Below, in pieces: positions 34,560 to 44,861 of a stretch of 64,000 nt of DNA. The stretch's first letter is position 1, and the number at the start of each line of letters is the position of its first letter. Position numbers and translations under genes: made by a program. The DNA is taken from NCBI RefSeq assembly GCF_000021725.1, contig NC_012115.1, positions 1,255,408 to 1,319,407 on the forward strand, given 5' to 3'. This DNA comes from Nautilia profundicola AmH. GTDB lineage: Bacteria > Campylobacterota > Campylobacteria > Campylobacterales > Nautiliaceae. The notes beneath the pieces were generated by a model that was not told the origin of the DNA, did not search any database, and worked only from the letters and a program-made list of their open reading frames with translations.

Positions 34560-35882
34560 TCATGAAAGTTTGCTTTTAAAAAATTCTTTTAGTTTTACAA
34601 GAAGCTCTTTTGCTTTATTTTCACTTTCACCTTCAACCAAAAGTCTTAGTTTGTTTTCAGTTCCCGAATATCTAACAAGGTGTCTGTATCCTTCTTTTTC
34701 AACTTCATCAAGAAGTTCTTTTGCACCTTCTATTTCATTTAACGGAGGTTTTGAAGATACCTGGATGTTTGCTTGTATTTGAGGGTATAATTCAAATAAA
34801 TCAAACGCTTCGCTTGCTTTTTTACCACTCTGAATTAAATATGCAACAGCCTGAAGCGCGCTTACAAGACCGTCCCCCGTTTTAGCATAATCACTGAATA
34901 TTATATGTCCGGACTGCTCACCGCCGAAATTTAAATCTTTTTCTTTCATAACTTCGAGCACATATTTATCGCCAACGTTGCTTCTATATACTTTTATACC
35001 CATATCATTTAAAAACTTCTCCAAAGCTCCGTTACTCATAACCGTTACAGCCACACCGTTATTTTTAAGTTTGTTTTGTTTATGCAGATAATATGCGAGA
35101 GCGCCTAAAAGTTTATCTCCGTTTACTATTTCACCTTTTTCATCAACAACTACAAGCCTATCCGCATCTCCGTCAAGCGCAAATCCGATATCCGCTCTGT
35201 ATTCAAGCACTTTTTTAGCTAAAAACTCCGGATGCATAGCTCCTGCATTCTGATTAATATTAAACCCGTCGGGTTCATCGTTTATTGTAATTACATCAGC
35301 ACCAAGTTCCGTGAATATTGTAGGTGCAACTTTGTAAGCTGCTCCGTTTGCGGTATCAAGAACAATTCTCATACCGTTTAAATTTACATGTTTAGGAAAC
35401 GATGATTTTATGTGAACGATATATCTTCCGATTACGTCGTCGATTCTTTTACTTTTACCGATTTCTTTTTCTGTTTTAAGGTTAAAGTTGTTTTCAAAAT
35501 ATCTTTTTTCAATTTTTTCCTCAAATTCCTGTGAAAGTTTATTTCCGAAACTGTCAAAAAATTTTATTCCGTTGTCATAATACGGATTATGACTCGCGCT
35601 GATCATTATCCCGCCGTCACATCTCATGTCTTCCGTTAAAAACGCAATCGCAGGTGTTGGCATCGGTCCTATTTGAATAACGTCATACCCTATTGCTGTA
35701 AGTCCGCTAACAAGGGCATTTTCTATCATGTATCCGCTTCTTCTTGTATCTTTACCTACTAAAATTTTCCCTGTTTTTTTAGGTAAACATTCACCAAAAG
35801 ACATCGCAAGTTTCATTGCTAAAAAAGGTGTTAAAAATTCTCCAGCCTTCCCCCTTACGCCATCCGTTCCAAAAAGTTTCAT
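34560..35882 (-). CDS. glmM: Phosphoglucosamine mutase
   Basis: This interconverts glucosamine-6-phosphate and glucosamine-1-phosphate on the way to UDP-GlcNAc. The phosphoserine is S97 in [15 protein letters not shown], the metal loop is DGDADR, the sugar loop is GGEQSGH and the phosphate loop is [10 protein letters not shown]. At 440 residues it is complete. It is divergent from rpsT and followed by lspA. Confidence 0.96.
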   Translation of the reverse strand: MKLFGTDGVRGKAGEFLTPFLAMKLAMSFGECLPKKTGKILVGKDTRRSGYMIENALVSGLTAIGYDVIQIGPMPTPAIAFLTEDMRCDGGIMISASHNPYYDNGIKFFDSFGNKLSQEFEEKIEKRYFENNFNLKTEKEIGKSKRIDDVIGRYIVHIKSSFPKHVNLNGMRIVLDTANGAAYKVAPTIFTELGADVITINDEPDGFNINQNAGAMHPEFLAKKVLEYRADIGFALDGDADRLVVVDEKGEIVNGDKLLGALAYYLHKQNKLKNNGVAVTVMSNGALEKFLNDMGIKVYRSNVGDKYVLEVMKEKDLNFGGEQSGHIIFSDYAKTGDGLVSALQAVAYLIQSGKKASEAFDLFELYPQIQANIQVSSKPPLNEIEGAKELLDEVEKEGYRHLVRYSGTENKLRLLVEGESENKAKELLVKLKEFFKSKLS

Positions 35883-35932
35883 CCGTTTCCTTTAAAAAAT
35901 GAAATATTTATTTGCAAATTTTACCAAATTTT

Positions 35933-35938
35933 TATAAA
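35933..35938 (+). promoter_or_regulatory. -10 element for rpsT
   Basis: TATAAA within TTTTTATAAAATACG, 23 bp upstream of the rpsT ATG, after a T-rich stretch typical of Campylobacterota promoters. AAAAGGAC follows as the RBS. Confidence 0.45.
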
Positions 35939-35961
35939 ATACGCTTCAAAAAAGGACATAA

Positions 35962-36234
35962 ATGGCAAATAACAAATCTGCGCTAAAAAGAATTAGACAA
36001 ACAAAAAAAAGAACTGAAAGAAACAGATACTTCAGAACAAGAATCAAAACTATCACTAAAAAAGTAGAAAGTGCAGTAGCAGAAGGTAATTATGAAGCAG
36101 CTTTAGAAGCTTGGAAAGAAGCAAACAAAAAATTCCAAGGATACATCAACAAAGGTATTCTTAAGAAAAACACTGCAAGAAGAAAAATCAGTAGATTACA
36201 CCACTTAGTAAAATCAATCGAACCGTCAGCATAA
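35962..36234 (+). CDS. rpsT: 30S ribosomal protein S20
   Basis: A 90-residue, very basic helical protein that binds 16S rRNA. It has the family N-terminus MANNKSALKRIRQTKKR and the C-terminal KGILKKNTARRKISRLHHLV. The neighbour prfA is the usual Campylobacterota partner, though prfA here also has its own -10. Confidence 0.97.
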   Translation: MANNKSALKRIRQTKKRTERNRYFRTRIKTITKKVESAVAEGNYEAALEAWKEANKKFQGYINKGILKKNTARRKISRLHHLVKSIEPSA

Positions 36235-36305
36235 TTTTTAAATAAATCATCCTCTTTCCCCCCACCCCACTAAAACATTACATATACACTCTCAAATATT
36301 GATGA

Positions 36306-36311
36306 TATAAT
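36306..36311 (+). promoter_or_regulatory. -10 element for prfA
   Basis: TATAAT within GATGATATAATTTC, 32 bp upstream of the prfA ATG. A GC-poor run precedes it and there is no clear -35. Confidence 0.45.
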
Positions 36312-36343
36312 TTCAAAAATTTTATAATCCATAAAGGACAAAA

Positions 36344-37411
36344 ATGTTATTGGATAAATTAAAACCTTTTGTTGAAAAATATAACGAAATAAATCAAATG
36401 CTAAGCTCACCTGAAATTACACAGGACATTAAAAGAATGACAAAATTATCACGTGAGGCGAGAAGTCTTGAACCAATCGTTGAAAAAGCAAAAGAGTATG
36501 AAAACATAATAAACACCATAGAAGAAGCCAAAATGATGCTGGACGATCCCGAAATGGCTGAACTTGCAAAAGAAGAATTAAAAGAAGCCGAAGAAAAACT
36601 GCCTGAGCTTGAAGAGGAGATCAAAATCCTTCTTCTGCCAAAAGACCCTAACGACGACAAAAACATTTTCCTTGAAATAAGAGCCGGAACAGGAGGGGAT
36701 GAAGCGGCTCTTTTTGTCGGAGATTTACTAAAAGCGTATTTAAGATACGCCGACAACAAAGGCTGGAAAGTTGAAATTGTAAGTGAGAGCAAAAGCGATG
36801 CCGGCGGATATAAAGAGATTATTTTACTAATCAAAGGCGAAAGCGTATATTCAAGACTAAAATACGAAGGAGGAACCCACAGGGTTCAAAGAATCCCGGC
36901 AACGGAATCACAGGGAAGAATCCACACTTCCGCCGTTACAGTGGCCATAATGCCTGAAGTTGACGATGTGGATATAGAACTTGACCCTAAAGATATCAAA
37001 ATAGAAGTAATGAGAGCCGGAGGTGCGGGCGGACAGCACGTAAACAAAACCGAAAGTGCGGTAAGAATGACTCATATTCCTACAGGAATAACAGTTTCTA
37101 TGCAGGATGAAAGAAGCCAGCAGAGAAACAAAGAAAAAGCAATGCAGATACTTAAAGCCAGAGTTTTTGAAAAACTTGAAAACGAAAGACTCGCCGCTAT
37201 CGGAGAAGCACGTAAAAGCCAGGTGGGAAGCGGTGACAGGAGTGAGAGGATCAGAACATACAATTACCCTCAAAACAGAATAACGGACCACAGAATCGGC
37301 CTGACGCTGTATAGACTTGAACAAATTATGAGTGAAGGGCTTTTTGATGAAATTATTGACCCATTAATCGCTCACTATCAGGCGGAAGCTTTAAAAGAAG
37401 CAGGACTATAG
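36344..37411 (+). CDS. prfA: Peptide chain release factor 1
   Basis: RF1 ends translation at UAG and UAA. The stop-reading tripeptide is PAT ([15 protein letters not shown]) and the catalytic loop is [16 protein letters not shown], so it is clearly separated from prfB in this window (SPF). At 355 residues it is complete. It is preceded by AAAGGAC and lies 109 bp after rpsT. Confidence 0.97.
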   Translation: MLLDKLKPFVEKYNEINQMLSSPEITQDIKRMTKLSREARSLEPIVEKAKEYENIINTIEEAKMMLDDPEMAELAKEELKEAEEKLPELEEEIKILLLPKDPNDDKNIFLEIRAGTGGDEAALFVGDLLKAYLRYADNKGWKVEIVSESKSDAGGYKEIILLIKGESVYSRLKYEGGTHRVQRIPATESQGRIHTSAVTVAIMPEVDDVDIELDPKDIKIEVMRAGGAGGQHVNKTESAVRMTHIPTGITVSMQDERSQQRNKEKAMQILKARVFEKLENERLAAIGEARKSQVGSGDRSERIRTYNYPQNRITDHRIGLTLYRLEQIMSEGLFDEIIDPLIAHYQAEALKEAGL

Positions 37412-37450
37412 AATTTTTTCCTGCTTAATTATCTAAATGTCTTTCAAATA

Positions 37451-37470
37451 TAGTGTCAGGCACTATATGA
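37451..37470. repeat. Short palindrome of the GTGYCWGRCAC type
   Basis: TAGTGTCAGGCACTATATGA lies just outside the left long inverted repeat. The complementary strand reads ATATAGTGCCTGACACTA, very close to the copy at 46065-46084. Confidence 0.5.
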
Positions 37471-37491
37471 AAAAGATAATTACTTTTTATC

Positions 37492-37811
37492 TTACCAAAT
37501 AGCGTATTTTAATTTCTTGCACTTTGTTGGATTTTGTTTGTTTGATATTAAGAAAGGCTCTAATTCAATTTTTTATCAATCATTGAGCGTTTAGTATTGA
37601 ATAGTACAAACCCAGTTTCTTAAAAGATTAATAAAATAATTAATAATATATAAATTTATCAAAATTCTAATACATTAAAAAATTAATTAACATTAATAAT
37701 TATAAAAACTCCATTAACCATAACTAAGACGTTAAAATATTAATAACTATAGCAACTTAACAATTCCAAAAACTAATAACCTATTAACCTTAAACTAAAA
37801 TACCCGCTTAT
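37492..37811 (+). repeat. Long inverted repeat, left copy (320 bp)
   Basis: This stretch is nearly identical to the reverse complement of 44578-44861. Both run from TTACCAAATAGCGTATTTTA to TAAACTAAAATACCCGCTTA. Differences are small: one substitution and a 4-bp duplication near TTGTTTGTTTG, and a stretch of about 47 bp near 37680-37735 that is absent from the other copy and flanked by ATTAATAA-type direct repeats. No coding frame of note is seen. The whole gap 37412-37826 consists of this repeat, the short palindrome at 37451 and a few AT-rich bases. Origin unknown: it may be a non-coding mobile remnant (MITE-like) or a recombination site. Confidence 0.85.
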
Positions 37812-37826
37812 TTTCTTACCCACTTA

Positions 37827-38234
37827 TCAACTTTTTAAAAAATCCCTGAGTATTTCGGCATGATCAAACACAAGCTCATCCCACGGTATATCTTCAAGTT
37901 TAACTAAGAAAGCTTCCTTTGCATCATCACCCGCTTTTGGCAATTCATTTGCACTGCAAACAAAAACACAGCTTGCGGTATGAAGCCTCGGATCTCTATC
38001 TGGGTCTGAATACACACCTAAAAGTTTTTCAATCTTAACATCAAGGTTTATCTCTTCTTTCATTTCACGCTTTAATGCAACTTCTACCTTTTCTCCTCTG
38101 TCAACGAATCCTCCTGGTAATGCAAACCCAAGAGGTGGGTTTTTTCTTTTTATAAGAACAATCCCTCTAAATTCTGGGGTAAAAATTTTCACTATTCCGT
38201 CTACAGTTAAATAAGGAGTTTCCGGAGGCCACAT
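37827..38234 (-). CDS. Nudix hydrolase
   Basis: A 135-residue Nudix protein. The box runs from GGFVDRGEKVEVALKRE into EMKEEINLDV, with all catalytic Glu present; the last conserved Gly of the box is replaced (EEINL). Substrates of such enzymes are nucleoside diphosphates linked to another group; ADP-ribose or 8-oxo-dGTP types are possible but not decidable here. It lies alone, just inside the left inverted repeat. Confidence 0.85.
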   Translation of the reverse strand: MWPPETPYLTVDGIVKIFTPEFRGIVLIKRKNPPLGFALPGGFVDRGEKVEVALKREMKEEINLDVKIEKLLGVYSDPDRDPRLHTASCVFVCSANELPKAGDDAKEAFLVKLEDIPWDELVFDHAEILRDFLKS

Positions 38235-38309
38235 AATATATCCTTTTATTTGACTAATTTTAATATAAAACCTTAATTAATAAATTAATTTTTTACAACA
38301 TAAATCATT

Positions 38310-38330
38310 CAGTGCCAGACACATATATGA
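38310..38330. repeat. Short palindrome of the GTGYCWGRCAC type
   Basis: CAGTGCCAGACACATATATGA lies between the chemoreceptor and Nudix genes. It shares the core with the copies at 3272, 37451 and 46065. Confidence 0.45.
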
Positions 38331-38356
38331 TATAAAACTATAACCCAAAAAAAGGG

Positions 38357-40342
38357 TTAAATTTTAAACTGACTTATTTCTTTTAATAATTTTTCAGCAA
38401 GTTGAGTAATTTTTTCAACATTTTTATTATTTTGAAACACTTTATTTTTATTTTCATTAGACATTTTTTGAATTAGACCCATTTTTTCAATAAATTCTTG
38501 CATAATTTTAACAATAGCTTCTAATTTATCAACATTATGCTGTACTTTTTGCACCACTTCTTCCATTTCTGTAGACACATCCCCTATTTTTTCTTGTACT
38601 TCATGTGTCTGATTGGTTACAAGATTTACATTTTCTATATTTTGATGCATTTGATCATTGGCCGTATTAATAGACTGTACGATCACATTAATAGTCGCAT
38701 CTATTTCCCCTAAGCTTTTTTGTGTTCTTTCGGCAAGTTTTCTAACTTCATCTGCTACCACGGCAAACCCTCTTCCGTGTTCACCTGCTCTTGCTGCTTC
38801 AATGGCTGCATTTAATGCAAGAAGATTTGTTTGATCCGCAATTTCACTAATTACCGTAAGCACATTTTTAACCTGTTCAGCTTCTTGCGAAAGTTGCTGT
38901 AATTTTGACGCCAAATCGTTTTCATTTTCTGCATTTTGCTGAATGTTTTCCATTGTTCTGTCCATTAAATTAAGAGCTTCTCTTAAGCTTTGATTCGCAA
39001 CTAAAATACTTCTTTTAACTTCATTGGAAGTTTGGGACTCTTCTAATAAGTTATCTTTAAGCTCGTCTGCTGTTTTAGCTGCTTGAGTTACAATTTCCGC
39101 TTCTTTTTGAATATTTTCATTAATTGAAGAAAAAGCGTTTTTTAAACTAATTGCTACGCTTCTGTTTTCATTAGAACTCTGATATGCACTTGTCATAACT
39201 TCATGAAGAATAGCAAGGAACTCTTTCAATGCCATTCTAATAGTTCCGAATTCATCTTTTTCATAAATTCTTACTTCGAGTGAAAGATCTTTATCTTGAG
39301 CAATTTTAAGAATCAATCCTTTTAGACTTCTAAGCTGCATTTCAAGTTTTTTAACACTCATATACCCGATAATTATCATAATAATATTAATCAACACACC
39401 AATAATTGTTTGCAAAATATAATGATTTGATACTTTATTTAAGTCATTTAAAATAATGTCGGCAATATTATCATCAATTTGTTTTAATATATTTATTTTT
39501 TTGGTTATCGTTTTAAACCAATATTCAGGATCAATATTAAAATTCCCAGTTTGTGCTTTTTGTAAAGCAATATTTCTCATTCTCTGAACTTCTTTAAAAG
39601 ACGGATCCTGAACCATTTTATAATACATTTTTTTCATTTCAGGAGAAGCAAATGTTAAAAAGTCATCCAAAAACGCATCCTGCTCTGAAATAAGTCTAAT
39701 AAATTTAACAAACATTCCTGGTTTAAATTTATCCGCACCGAATGTCGCACTAAGTACAGCTCTTTCTATTCCGGCTCTTTCTTTGGCTTTCAAAAAACTA
39801 ACATATGCGGCCAAATCCATTGCAATTGTTTCGTTTGGAGCCAATCTTGAAGTAAGACCGATTATTTTTAATATCGTCGCATTCATTTGCGTATACCATG
39901 CAACTTCATCTTTCACACTTATAGACAAATTACTTACTTTTTGTCTTATCTGAGGTAGTTCATTTAAATATCTATTTAATTTATTAATTTCTTCTTCCAA
40001 TTCACCGTCATATTTTGCAATATCTATTTTTTTAAGTGTCTGCAAATAAGCTTTAATTTTTTCATCTGTTGACAATCTTTGTTTTGGTAGAATCGTTTTA
40101 AATTTTTTACCTTTACTGCCTAAATATCCGGCACTTGCTCCTCTTTCTTTTTGAGTTTCATGTATTAATGCACTTAACGATTTACTTAAAACAACCAACT
40201 CTTGTAAGTTCGACTTAATTCTTTCTATCTTCATAGAAGTCATAAAATCTCTTATATTGTAATAAGAAATAACCAATGTAGCCAAAGTAACAATAATTAT
40301 CATAGTATTACGAAGTGAAAGTGCATTAAACATTTTTCTCAT
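38357..40342 (-). CDS. Methyl-accepting chemotaxis protein with NIT sensor domain
   Basis: A 661-residue membrane chemoreceptor: helix 1 about 10-30, a periplasmic NIT domain (about 40-290) with the signature [18 protein letters not shown], helix 2 about 303-325, a HAMP-like region and the cytoplasmic hairpin whose tip reads [24 protein letters not shown] domains are known as nitrate/nitrite sensors, so taxis towards these electron acceptors is likely (family knowledge plus inference). No che genes are close. The start at 40342 has AGG before it. Its stop codon lies within a small AACCC/GGGTT hairpin. Confidence 0.9.
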   Translation of the reverse strand: MRKMFNALSLRNTMIIIVTLATLVISYYNIRDFMTSMKIERIKSNLQELVVLSKSLSALIHETQKERGASAGYLGSKGKKFKTILPKQRLSTDEKIKAYLQTLKKIDIAKYDGELEEEINKLNRYLNELPQIRQKVSNLSISVKDEVAWYTQMNATILKIIGLTSRLAPNETIAMDLAAYVSFLKAKERAGIERAVLSATFGADKFKPGMFVKFIRLISEQDAFLDDFLTFASPEMKKMYYKMVQDPSFKEVQRMRNIALQKAQTGNFNIDPEYWFKTITKKINILKQIDDNIADIILNDLNKVSNHYILQTIIGVLINIIMIIIGYMSVKKLEMQLRSLKGLILKIAQDKDLSLEVRIYEKDEFGTIRMALKEFLAILHEVMTSAYQSSNENRSVAISLKNAFSSINENIQKEAEIVTQAAKTADELKDNLLEESQTSNEVKRSILVANQSLREALNLMDRTMENIQQNAENENDLASKLQQLSQEAEQVKNVLTVISEIADQTNLLALNAAIEAARAGEHGRGFAVVADEVRKLAERTQKSLGEIDATINVIVQSINTANDQMHQNIENVNLVTNQTHEVQEKIGDVSTEMEEVVQKVQHNVDKLEAIVKIMQEFIEKMGLIQKMSNENKNKVFQNNKNVEKITQLAEKLLKEISQFKI

Positions 40343-40402
40343 TGTTCTACCTTTTTTTTATTTATTATAACACATAAAAAAATATTTTTTCGAGTATTTT
40401 GA

Positions 40403-40429
40403 TATAATCAAAAACGAATAATTTATAAT
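40403..40429 (+). promoter_or_regulatory. Two -10 elements for bcp
   Basis: TATAAT occurs at 40403-40408 and again at 40424-40429, both upstream of the bcp ATG at 40473. Either could serve; tandem promoters would fit an oxidative-stress gene, but this is speculative. Confidence 0.45.
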
Positions 40430-40472
40430 ACGTTTTAGCAGTGTAAAATTTGTAAAAAAGGAGAAAAGTTAA

Positions 40473-40928
40473 ATGAAAGCATATGATTTTTGTTTACCTA
40501 ATCAAGACGGAGTTGAAATTTGTTTAAGAGATTTAAAAGGTAAATGGATTATTTTATACTTTTACCCTAAAGACAATACTCCTGGATGTACTACTGAAGC
40601 TAAAGAATTCAGTGAACTATTAGATGAATTTGAAAAACTTGGTGCAATCGTAATCGGAATAAGTCCAGATAGCCCGAAAAGACACTGTAATTTTATAGAA
40701 AAGCACGGACTTGAAGTAACTCTTTTAAGCGATGAAGAAAAAGAAGTCCTTAAAGCTTACGGAGCATGGGGCAAAAAGAAAATGTACGGAAAAGAATATG
40801 AGGGAGTTATCCGCTCAACGTTTATAATAAATCCTGAAGGCGAAATCGTAAAAGAATACAAAAAAGTAAAAGCGAAAGGTCACGCGGCAAAAGTTTTGGA
40901 AGACTTAAAAGAACTTATTAACTCTTAA
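40473..40928 (+). CDS. bcp: Thioredoxin-dependent thiol peroxidase (Bcp/PrxQ family)
   Basis: This reduces hydrogen and lipid peroxides using a catalytic Cys. The peroxidatic Cys is C39 in DNTPGCTTEAKEF; in E. coli Bcp the resolving Cys lies five residues later, but here that place is K44. Two other Cys (C7, C17) and one in RHCNFIE could act instead, or it may be a one-Cys type. At 151 residues it is complete. RBS AAAGGAGAAAAG lies upstream. Confidence 0.93.
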   Translation: MKAYDFCLPNQDGVEICLRDLKGKWIILYFYPKDNTPGCTTEAKEFSELLDEFEKLGAIVIGISPDSPKRHCNFIEKHGLEVTLLSDEEKEVLKAYGAWGKKKMYGKEYEGVIRSTFIINPEGEIVKEYKKVKAKGHAAKVLEDLKELINS

Positions 40929-40986
40929 CCCTCTTCCCCCTTCACAATTTCACAACTTATCTACTTAACAACTGATCCACTATTTA

Positions 40987-41442
40987 TTAAAACCCGTACC
41001 TTTTCATAGCGCTTGCAGCTTCTTTTTTGAGTTCTTTTTCTTTCATTACACGTCTTTTATCGTGAAGTTTTCTACCTTTTGCAACTGCAATTTCAAGTTT
41101 GGCACGGTTACGATTGTTAAAATATATTCTAAGAGGTACAAGAGTATATCCTTTTTCACTTGTATAACCTGCGAGTTTTGCAATTTCATTTTTGTGCAAA
41201 AGAAGTTTTCTGGGTCTTTTCTCATCATGTTTAAAGGCGGAATATGTTGTCTCAAGGTTGCTTATATGCCCCTGCAGCCACCATACTTCACCGTCTTTTA
41301 TTCTGACATATGAATCCTTAAGGTTCACCCTTCCCTGACGAAGAGCTTTAACCTCACTGCCTTTGAGTTCTATCCCTGCTTCATATTTATCATATATATC
41401 ATAATCATGATACGCTTTTCTATTTGTTGCAACAACCTTCAT
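40987..41442 (-). CDS. smpB: SsrA-binding protein SmpB
   Basis: SmpB carries tmRNA to stalled ribosomes. It has the conserved N-terminal [18 protein letters not shown], the [18 protein letters not shown] core and a basic C-terminal tail ([18 protein letters not shown]) that reads the empty mRNA channel. At 151 residues it is of usual length. It lies 25 bp after proB; the gap is an AAAAGTGAAAAATG-type simple repeat. The tmRNA gene is not in this window. Confidence 0.96.
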
Positions 41443-41467
41443 GCAATACCTCCCTGCTTTTCACTTT

Positions 41468-42226
41468 TCATTTTTCACTTTTAAAAAGCGTCCCGCCTTT
41501 ATGTTCACCCTTTAAAAACGCCTTAACGTCACTTAAATCGAATCCGCTTGTTAAAAACATAGATTTGCCTCTGTCCATTAAAAATTTTGCAGCTTTAAGT
41601 TTTGTTACTATTCCGCCGGTTGCAAATTTATCATTTGGATTACATTCTTGTTTTAACCACTCGTCATTTATTTCAGTTACGATTTTAAGAGGCTTGGCAT
41701 TTTTGTTTGTTTTTGGATTGTCTGTGTAAAAAGCGTCTATGTCACTTAAAATTATAAGCATATCCGCATTAAAGTAATACGTAACATAAGCACTTAATTG
41801 ATCATTATCACCGAATAATATTTCCTCTACAGAAACCGAATCATTTTCATTAATAATAGGAATAACTTTGTTTTCAAGTAAAACGTTTATCATTTTTTGC
41901 GCATTGTCAGTTCTTTTTCTGCTGTCAAAATCGGCGGCCGTTACGAGAACCTGTGCTACAGTCACATCATATTTATGAAATCTCTCTTTATACTCTTTCA
42001 TTAAAAGAGGCTGACCGATTGCTGCAAGGGCCTGTTTGTTTTCAAGTTTACTTTTATCAAGCGGGCACCTCGTATATCCGGCTCCCACCGCACCGCTGCT
42101 TACCAATAAAACCTCATATTCTTTATTCAGTTCGCTTAGAAGCTCTACAATATCATCAATCCTGCTGCTGAGTTTTCCGTTTTCGTATAACGTGGCAGTC
42201 CCGACTTTAAAAACTATTCTCTTCAT
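41468..42226 (-). CDS. proB: Glutamate 5-kinase
   Basis: This phosphorylates glutamate in the first step of proline synthesis. The amino-acid-kinase fold is clear: [11 protein letters not shown] near the start, [27 protein letters not shown] and [12 protein letters not shown]-like [14 protein letters not shown]. At 252 residues it lacks the C-terminal PUA domain, as in Campylobacter. Its start lies inside the 3' end of obgE (20-bp overlap). The last residues (TLFKSEK) are coded by the purine-rich repeat that fills the gap to smpB. Confidence 0.94.
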   Translation of the reverse strand: MKRIVFKVGTATLYENGKLSSRIDDIVELLSELNKEYEVLLVSSGAVGAGYTRCPLDKSKLENKQALAAIGQPLLMKEYKERFHKYDVTVAQVLVTAADFDSRKRTDNAQKMINVLLENKVIPIINENDSVSVEEILFGDNDQLSAYVTYYFNADMLIILSDIDAFYTDNPKTNKNAKPLKIVTEINDEWLKQECNPNDKFATGGIVTKLKAAKFLMDRGKSMFLTSGFDLSDVKAFLKGEHKGGTLFKSEK

Positions 42227-43280
42227 TTTCTTTTCTTTTATTTTTTTCCACTAAATCAAAAAGTGCAAATTTCAAAGCTTCTATATTTATATTTGCTACG
42301 GAACTTATAGGAAGTACAAATGTTTTGTCATCAAAATGACAAGGCAGATTCGGATCCGCTTTAAATTTAGGCTCAGTCTTTGAAATACCAAGTTTTTCAA
42401 AAAACTCTTCAATTTTTTCCACTTCAACACTGTCACATTTTGTAAGAGCAATAGCATAATCCCTGCTTGCAAGTTTTTCACTGTACTCTTTTAGTTCTTT
42501 TTGAAGTGTTTTAAACTGATAAACAGGATCTCTGTATGAACTTAAATCAATCATATATAGAATCGTCGATGTTCTTTCAATATGTTTTAAAAACTCAATC
42601 CCAAGTCCCTTACCTTCATGTGCGCCTTCAATAATACCCGGAATGTCAGCCATTACAAAACTTCTGTATTCATCCACCCTTACAACTCCGAGTTTCGGTG
42701 TAAGAGTCGTAAATTCGTAATTGGCTATTTCAGGTCTTGCGTTACTAAGTGTACTGATTAATGTCGATTTTCCTGCATTCGGAAATCCTACAAGCCCCAC
42801 ATCGGCGATTAATTTAAGCTCTAATACAATTTCAAGCTCCTGGCCTTCCTCTCCTGGTTGCGCATATCTCGGAGTCTGGTTTCTCGGCCCTCTGAAATGC
42901 CAGTTTCCAAGTCCTCCCCTTCCGCCTTCAAGAAGTACTTTTCTCTCACCGTCTTCTTTCATATCCAAAAGCACTTCGCCTGTTTCTGCGTTTTTAATAA
43001 CTGTCCCGGGAGGTACTTTTAAAATCAGATCTTCACCGTTCGCACCGTGTTTTTTTCTGCCTTCTCCCGGTCTTCCGTTTTTAGCTTTTAAAAGTTTTCT
43101 TCCTTTATAGTGTGAAAGAGTATGCGTGTTTTTATCACATTCAACGATAACATCACCGCCTTTGCCTCCGTCACCTCCGTCAGGTCCTCCTTTTACTACG
43201 AACTTTTCACGTCTGAAACTTACACAGCCCTGACCGCCTTTACCGGATTTTACTTTTAATTTTATATTATCTACAAACAT
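42207..43280 (-). CDS. obgE: GTPase Obg/CgtA
   Basis: This essential GTPase acts in 50S subunit maturation. The Gly-rich Obg domain occupies residues 1-158 ([13 protein letters not shown]). The G domain follows with G1 [10 protein letters not shown]2/G3 including [16 protein letters not shown] and G4 TKCD. At 357 residues it lacks the long C-terminal extension of some homologues. The order rplU-rpmA-obgE-proB is the same as in Campylobacter. Confidence 0.96.
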   Translation of the reverse strand: MFVDNIKLKVKSGKGGQGCVSFRREKFVVKGGPDGGDGGKGGDVIVECDKNTHTLSHYKGRKLLKAKNGRPGEGRKKHGANGEDLILKVPPGTVIKNAETGEVLLDMKEDGERKVLLEGGRGGLGNWHFRGPRNQTPRYAQPGEEGQELEIVLELKLIADVGLVGFPNAGKSTLISTLSNARPEIANYEFTTLTPKLGVVRVDEYRSFVMADIPGIIEGAHEGKGLGIEFLKHIERTSTILYMIDLSSYRDPVYQFKTLQKELKEYSEKLASRDYAIALTKCDSVEVEKIEEFFEKLGISKTEPKFKADPNLPCHFDDKTFVLPISSVANINIEALKFALFDLVEKNKRKENEENSF

Positions 43281-43414
43281 CTGTTTCCTTTTATAATGGA
43301 TAATAGGTAATGATTAATTTTAATATTACATATGCCAATAACTATTAGCTATTAGCCATTAACTAATTATGAATTTTATCAAATTATGAAATAAAAAGTG
43401 GGGGAAAGAGAGAA

Positions 43415-43678
43415 TTAGTTGTTTTCGATTGGGTATACTGAAACTTTTTTTCTTTGTTTATCTTTAATTTCGAATTTTACGTATCCGTCGATTAAAGCGT
43501 AAATTGTATGATCTTTTCCAAGTCCAACGTTATTACCAGGGTGAACTTTTGTTCCTCTTTGTCTGATAATAATATTACCTGCTCTTACGAATTCTCCTCC
43601 GAATTTTTTAACGCCAAGTCTTCTACCAGCAGAATCTCTGTTGTTCTGAGTTGACCCTTGTCCTTTTTTATGTGCCAT
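43415..43678 (-). CDS. rpmA: 50S ribosomal protein L27
   Basis: An 87-residue protein close to the peptidyl-transferase centre. The start [16 protein letters not shown] is standard without the cleavable extension of Firmicutes; [12 protein letters not shown] and [12 protein letters not shown] are diagnostic. It follows rplU by 14 bp. Confidence 0.97.
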   Translation of the reverse strand: MAHKKGQGSTQNNRDSAGRRLGVKKFGGEFVRAGNIIIRQRGTKVHPGNNVGLGKDHTIYALIDGYVKFEIKDKQRKKVSVYPIENN

Positions 43679-43692
43679 GGAATCTCCTTAAA

Positions 43693-44004
43693 TTAAGCTA
43701 CGATTTCTTTAATTACAACTCTTGTGAAGTCTCTTCTGAAACCTCTTTTTTTTCTTGAGTCTTTTCTTCTTCTTTTTTTGAAGATGATTACTTTTTTTCC
43801 TCTTGCATTATTAATTACTTCTGCTACTACTTTAGCACCTTCTACTGTAGGCGCACCGATTTTAGTATCATCACCTTTAACTAATAATACTTCATTAAGT
43901 TCTATACTTGATTTAGGCTCAGCACCTTCAATTCTATCAAGTTCTAATACGTCTCCAACGCTTACTTTATATTGTTTTCCGCCATGTTTAATAACTGCAT
44001 ACAT
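43693..44004 (-). CDS. rplU: 50S ribosomal protein L21
   Basis: A 103-residue protein that starts [18 protein letters not shown] and has the basic [18 protein letters not shown] segment for 23S rRNA binding. It opens the rplU-rpmA operon. The leader shares an unusual palindrome-bearing element with the rplM leader (see 44065-44086). Confidence 0.97.
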   Translation of the reverse strand: MYAVIKHGGKQYKVSVGDVLELDRIEGAEPKSSIELNEVLLVKGDDTKIGAPTVEGAKVVAEVINNARGKKVIIFKKRRRKDSRKKRGFRRDFTRVVIKEIVA

Positions 44005-44064
44005 TTTGTTAACCCTTTATTGGTTTTTTAGGATGAAATATTAACTATATTTCCTTAAACTAAA

Positions 44065-44086
44065 CTTAAATTAAGAAAACTTTAAG
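44065..44086 (-). promoter_or_regulatory. Element upstream of rplU, shared with rplM
   Basis: On the plus strand CTTAAATTAAGAAAACTTTAAG; the rplM-rpsI leader has CTTAATTTAAGGAAAGTTTAAG at 46998-47019. Both lie about 60-80 bp upstream of the first ribosomal-protein ATG. It may be the upstream part of a strong promoter or an operator. Confidence 0.4.
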
Positions 44087-44089
44087 TTT

Positions 44090-44461
44090 TTATTCTACAA
44101 ATGCCACGCATTCGATCTCTACTTTTGCACCTTTTGGAAGTTCTTTTACCGCAACAGTACTTCTTGCGGGCTTATGTTTAAAATATTCACCGTATACTTC
44201 GTTTACCGCAGTGAAATTGTTTATATCATCCAAAAATATTGTAGTTTTTACAACATTTTCAAGTTTTACCCCTGCAGCTTCAAGAACAGCTTTTAAATTT
44301 TCACATACCTGTTTTGTTTGAGTTTTTACATCAACATCTAAAAAATCACCCTCTGGTGTCAATGCTATCTGTCCGGATGTATATATAAAATTACCTACTT
44401 TAACTGCCTGAGAATACGGACCTATTGCTTCGGGAGCATTTTTAGTATAAATTTTTTGCAT
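44090..44461 (-). CDS. ridA: RidA family enamine/imine deaminase
   Basis: A 123-residue trimeric YjgF/RidA protein that hydrolyses reactive enamines formed by PLP enzymes. Motifs YTKNAPEAIGPYSQAV at the start, the catalytic Arg in KPARSTVAVKELPKGA and IECVAFVE at the end are conserved. It has its own TATAAT and the RBS AAAGGAG, and lies just inside the right inverted repeat. Confidence 0.95.
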   Translation of the reverse strand: MQKIYTKNAPEAIGPYSQAVKVGNFIYTSGQIALTPEGDFLDVDVKTQTKQVCENLKAVLEAAGVKLENVVKTTIFLDDINNFTAVNEVYGEYFKHKPARSTVAVKELPKGAKVEIECVAFVE

Positions 44462-44480
44462 ATACTCTCCTTTTTGCGAA

Positions 44481-44486
44481 ATTATA
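44481..44486 (-). promoter_or_regulatory. -10 element for ridA
   Basis: TATAAT on the minus strand, 20 bp upstream of the ridA ATG (GTGATATAATTTCG), with AAAGGAG between. Confidence 0.5.
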
Positions 44487-44577
44487 TCACATTACACCTT
44501 GAATAGTATGGTGTCGTTATGGTTTATTGGTGTATTAGATATTGATATTTTATACGGTTCATAAAGCTGTAAAACAG

Positions 44578-44861
44578 ATAAGCGGGTATTTTAGTTTAAG
44601 GTTAATTGGTTATTTGTGTATTGGTTATTAGTTTTTGGAATTGTTAAGTTGCTATAGTTATTAATGTTAATTAATTTTTTAATGTATTAGAATTTTGATA
44701 AATTTATATATTATTAATTATTTTATTAATCTTTTAAGAAACTGGGTTTGTACTATTCAATACTAAACGCTCAATGATTGATATAAAATTGAATTAGAGC
44801 CTTTCTTAATATCAAACAAAACCCAACAAAGTGCAAGAAATTAAAATACGCTATTTGGTAA
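44578..44861 (-). repeat. Long inverted repeat, right copy (284 bp)
   Basis: The reverse complement is nearly identical to 37492-37811. It has an extra CAATACACAAATAACC segment and lacks about 47 bp of the left copy; both differences lie in short-repeat zones. The rest of the 607-bp gap (44462-45068) holds the ridA promoter on one side and, on the other (44862-45068), AT-rich sequence in which I see no gene or motif. Confidence 0.85.

Noticed and set aside
37492-37811. Long repeat as an insertion sequence
   Set aside because: No transposase frame, no clear terminal inverted repeats within one copy and no target duplications could be found by eye.
38342-38358. AACCC/GGGTT hairpin at the end of the chemoreceptor gene as a terminator
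   Set aside because: The stem has only five pairs and the loop is a plain A/T run; too weak to call.
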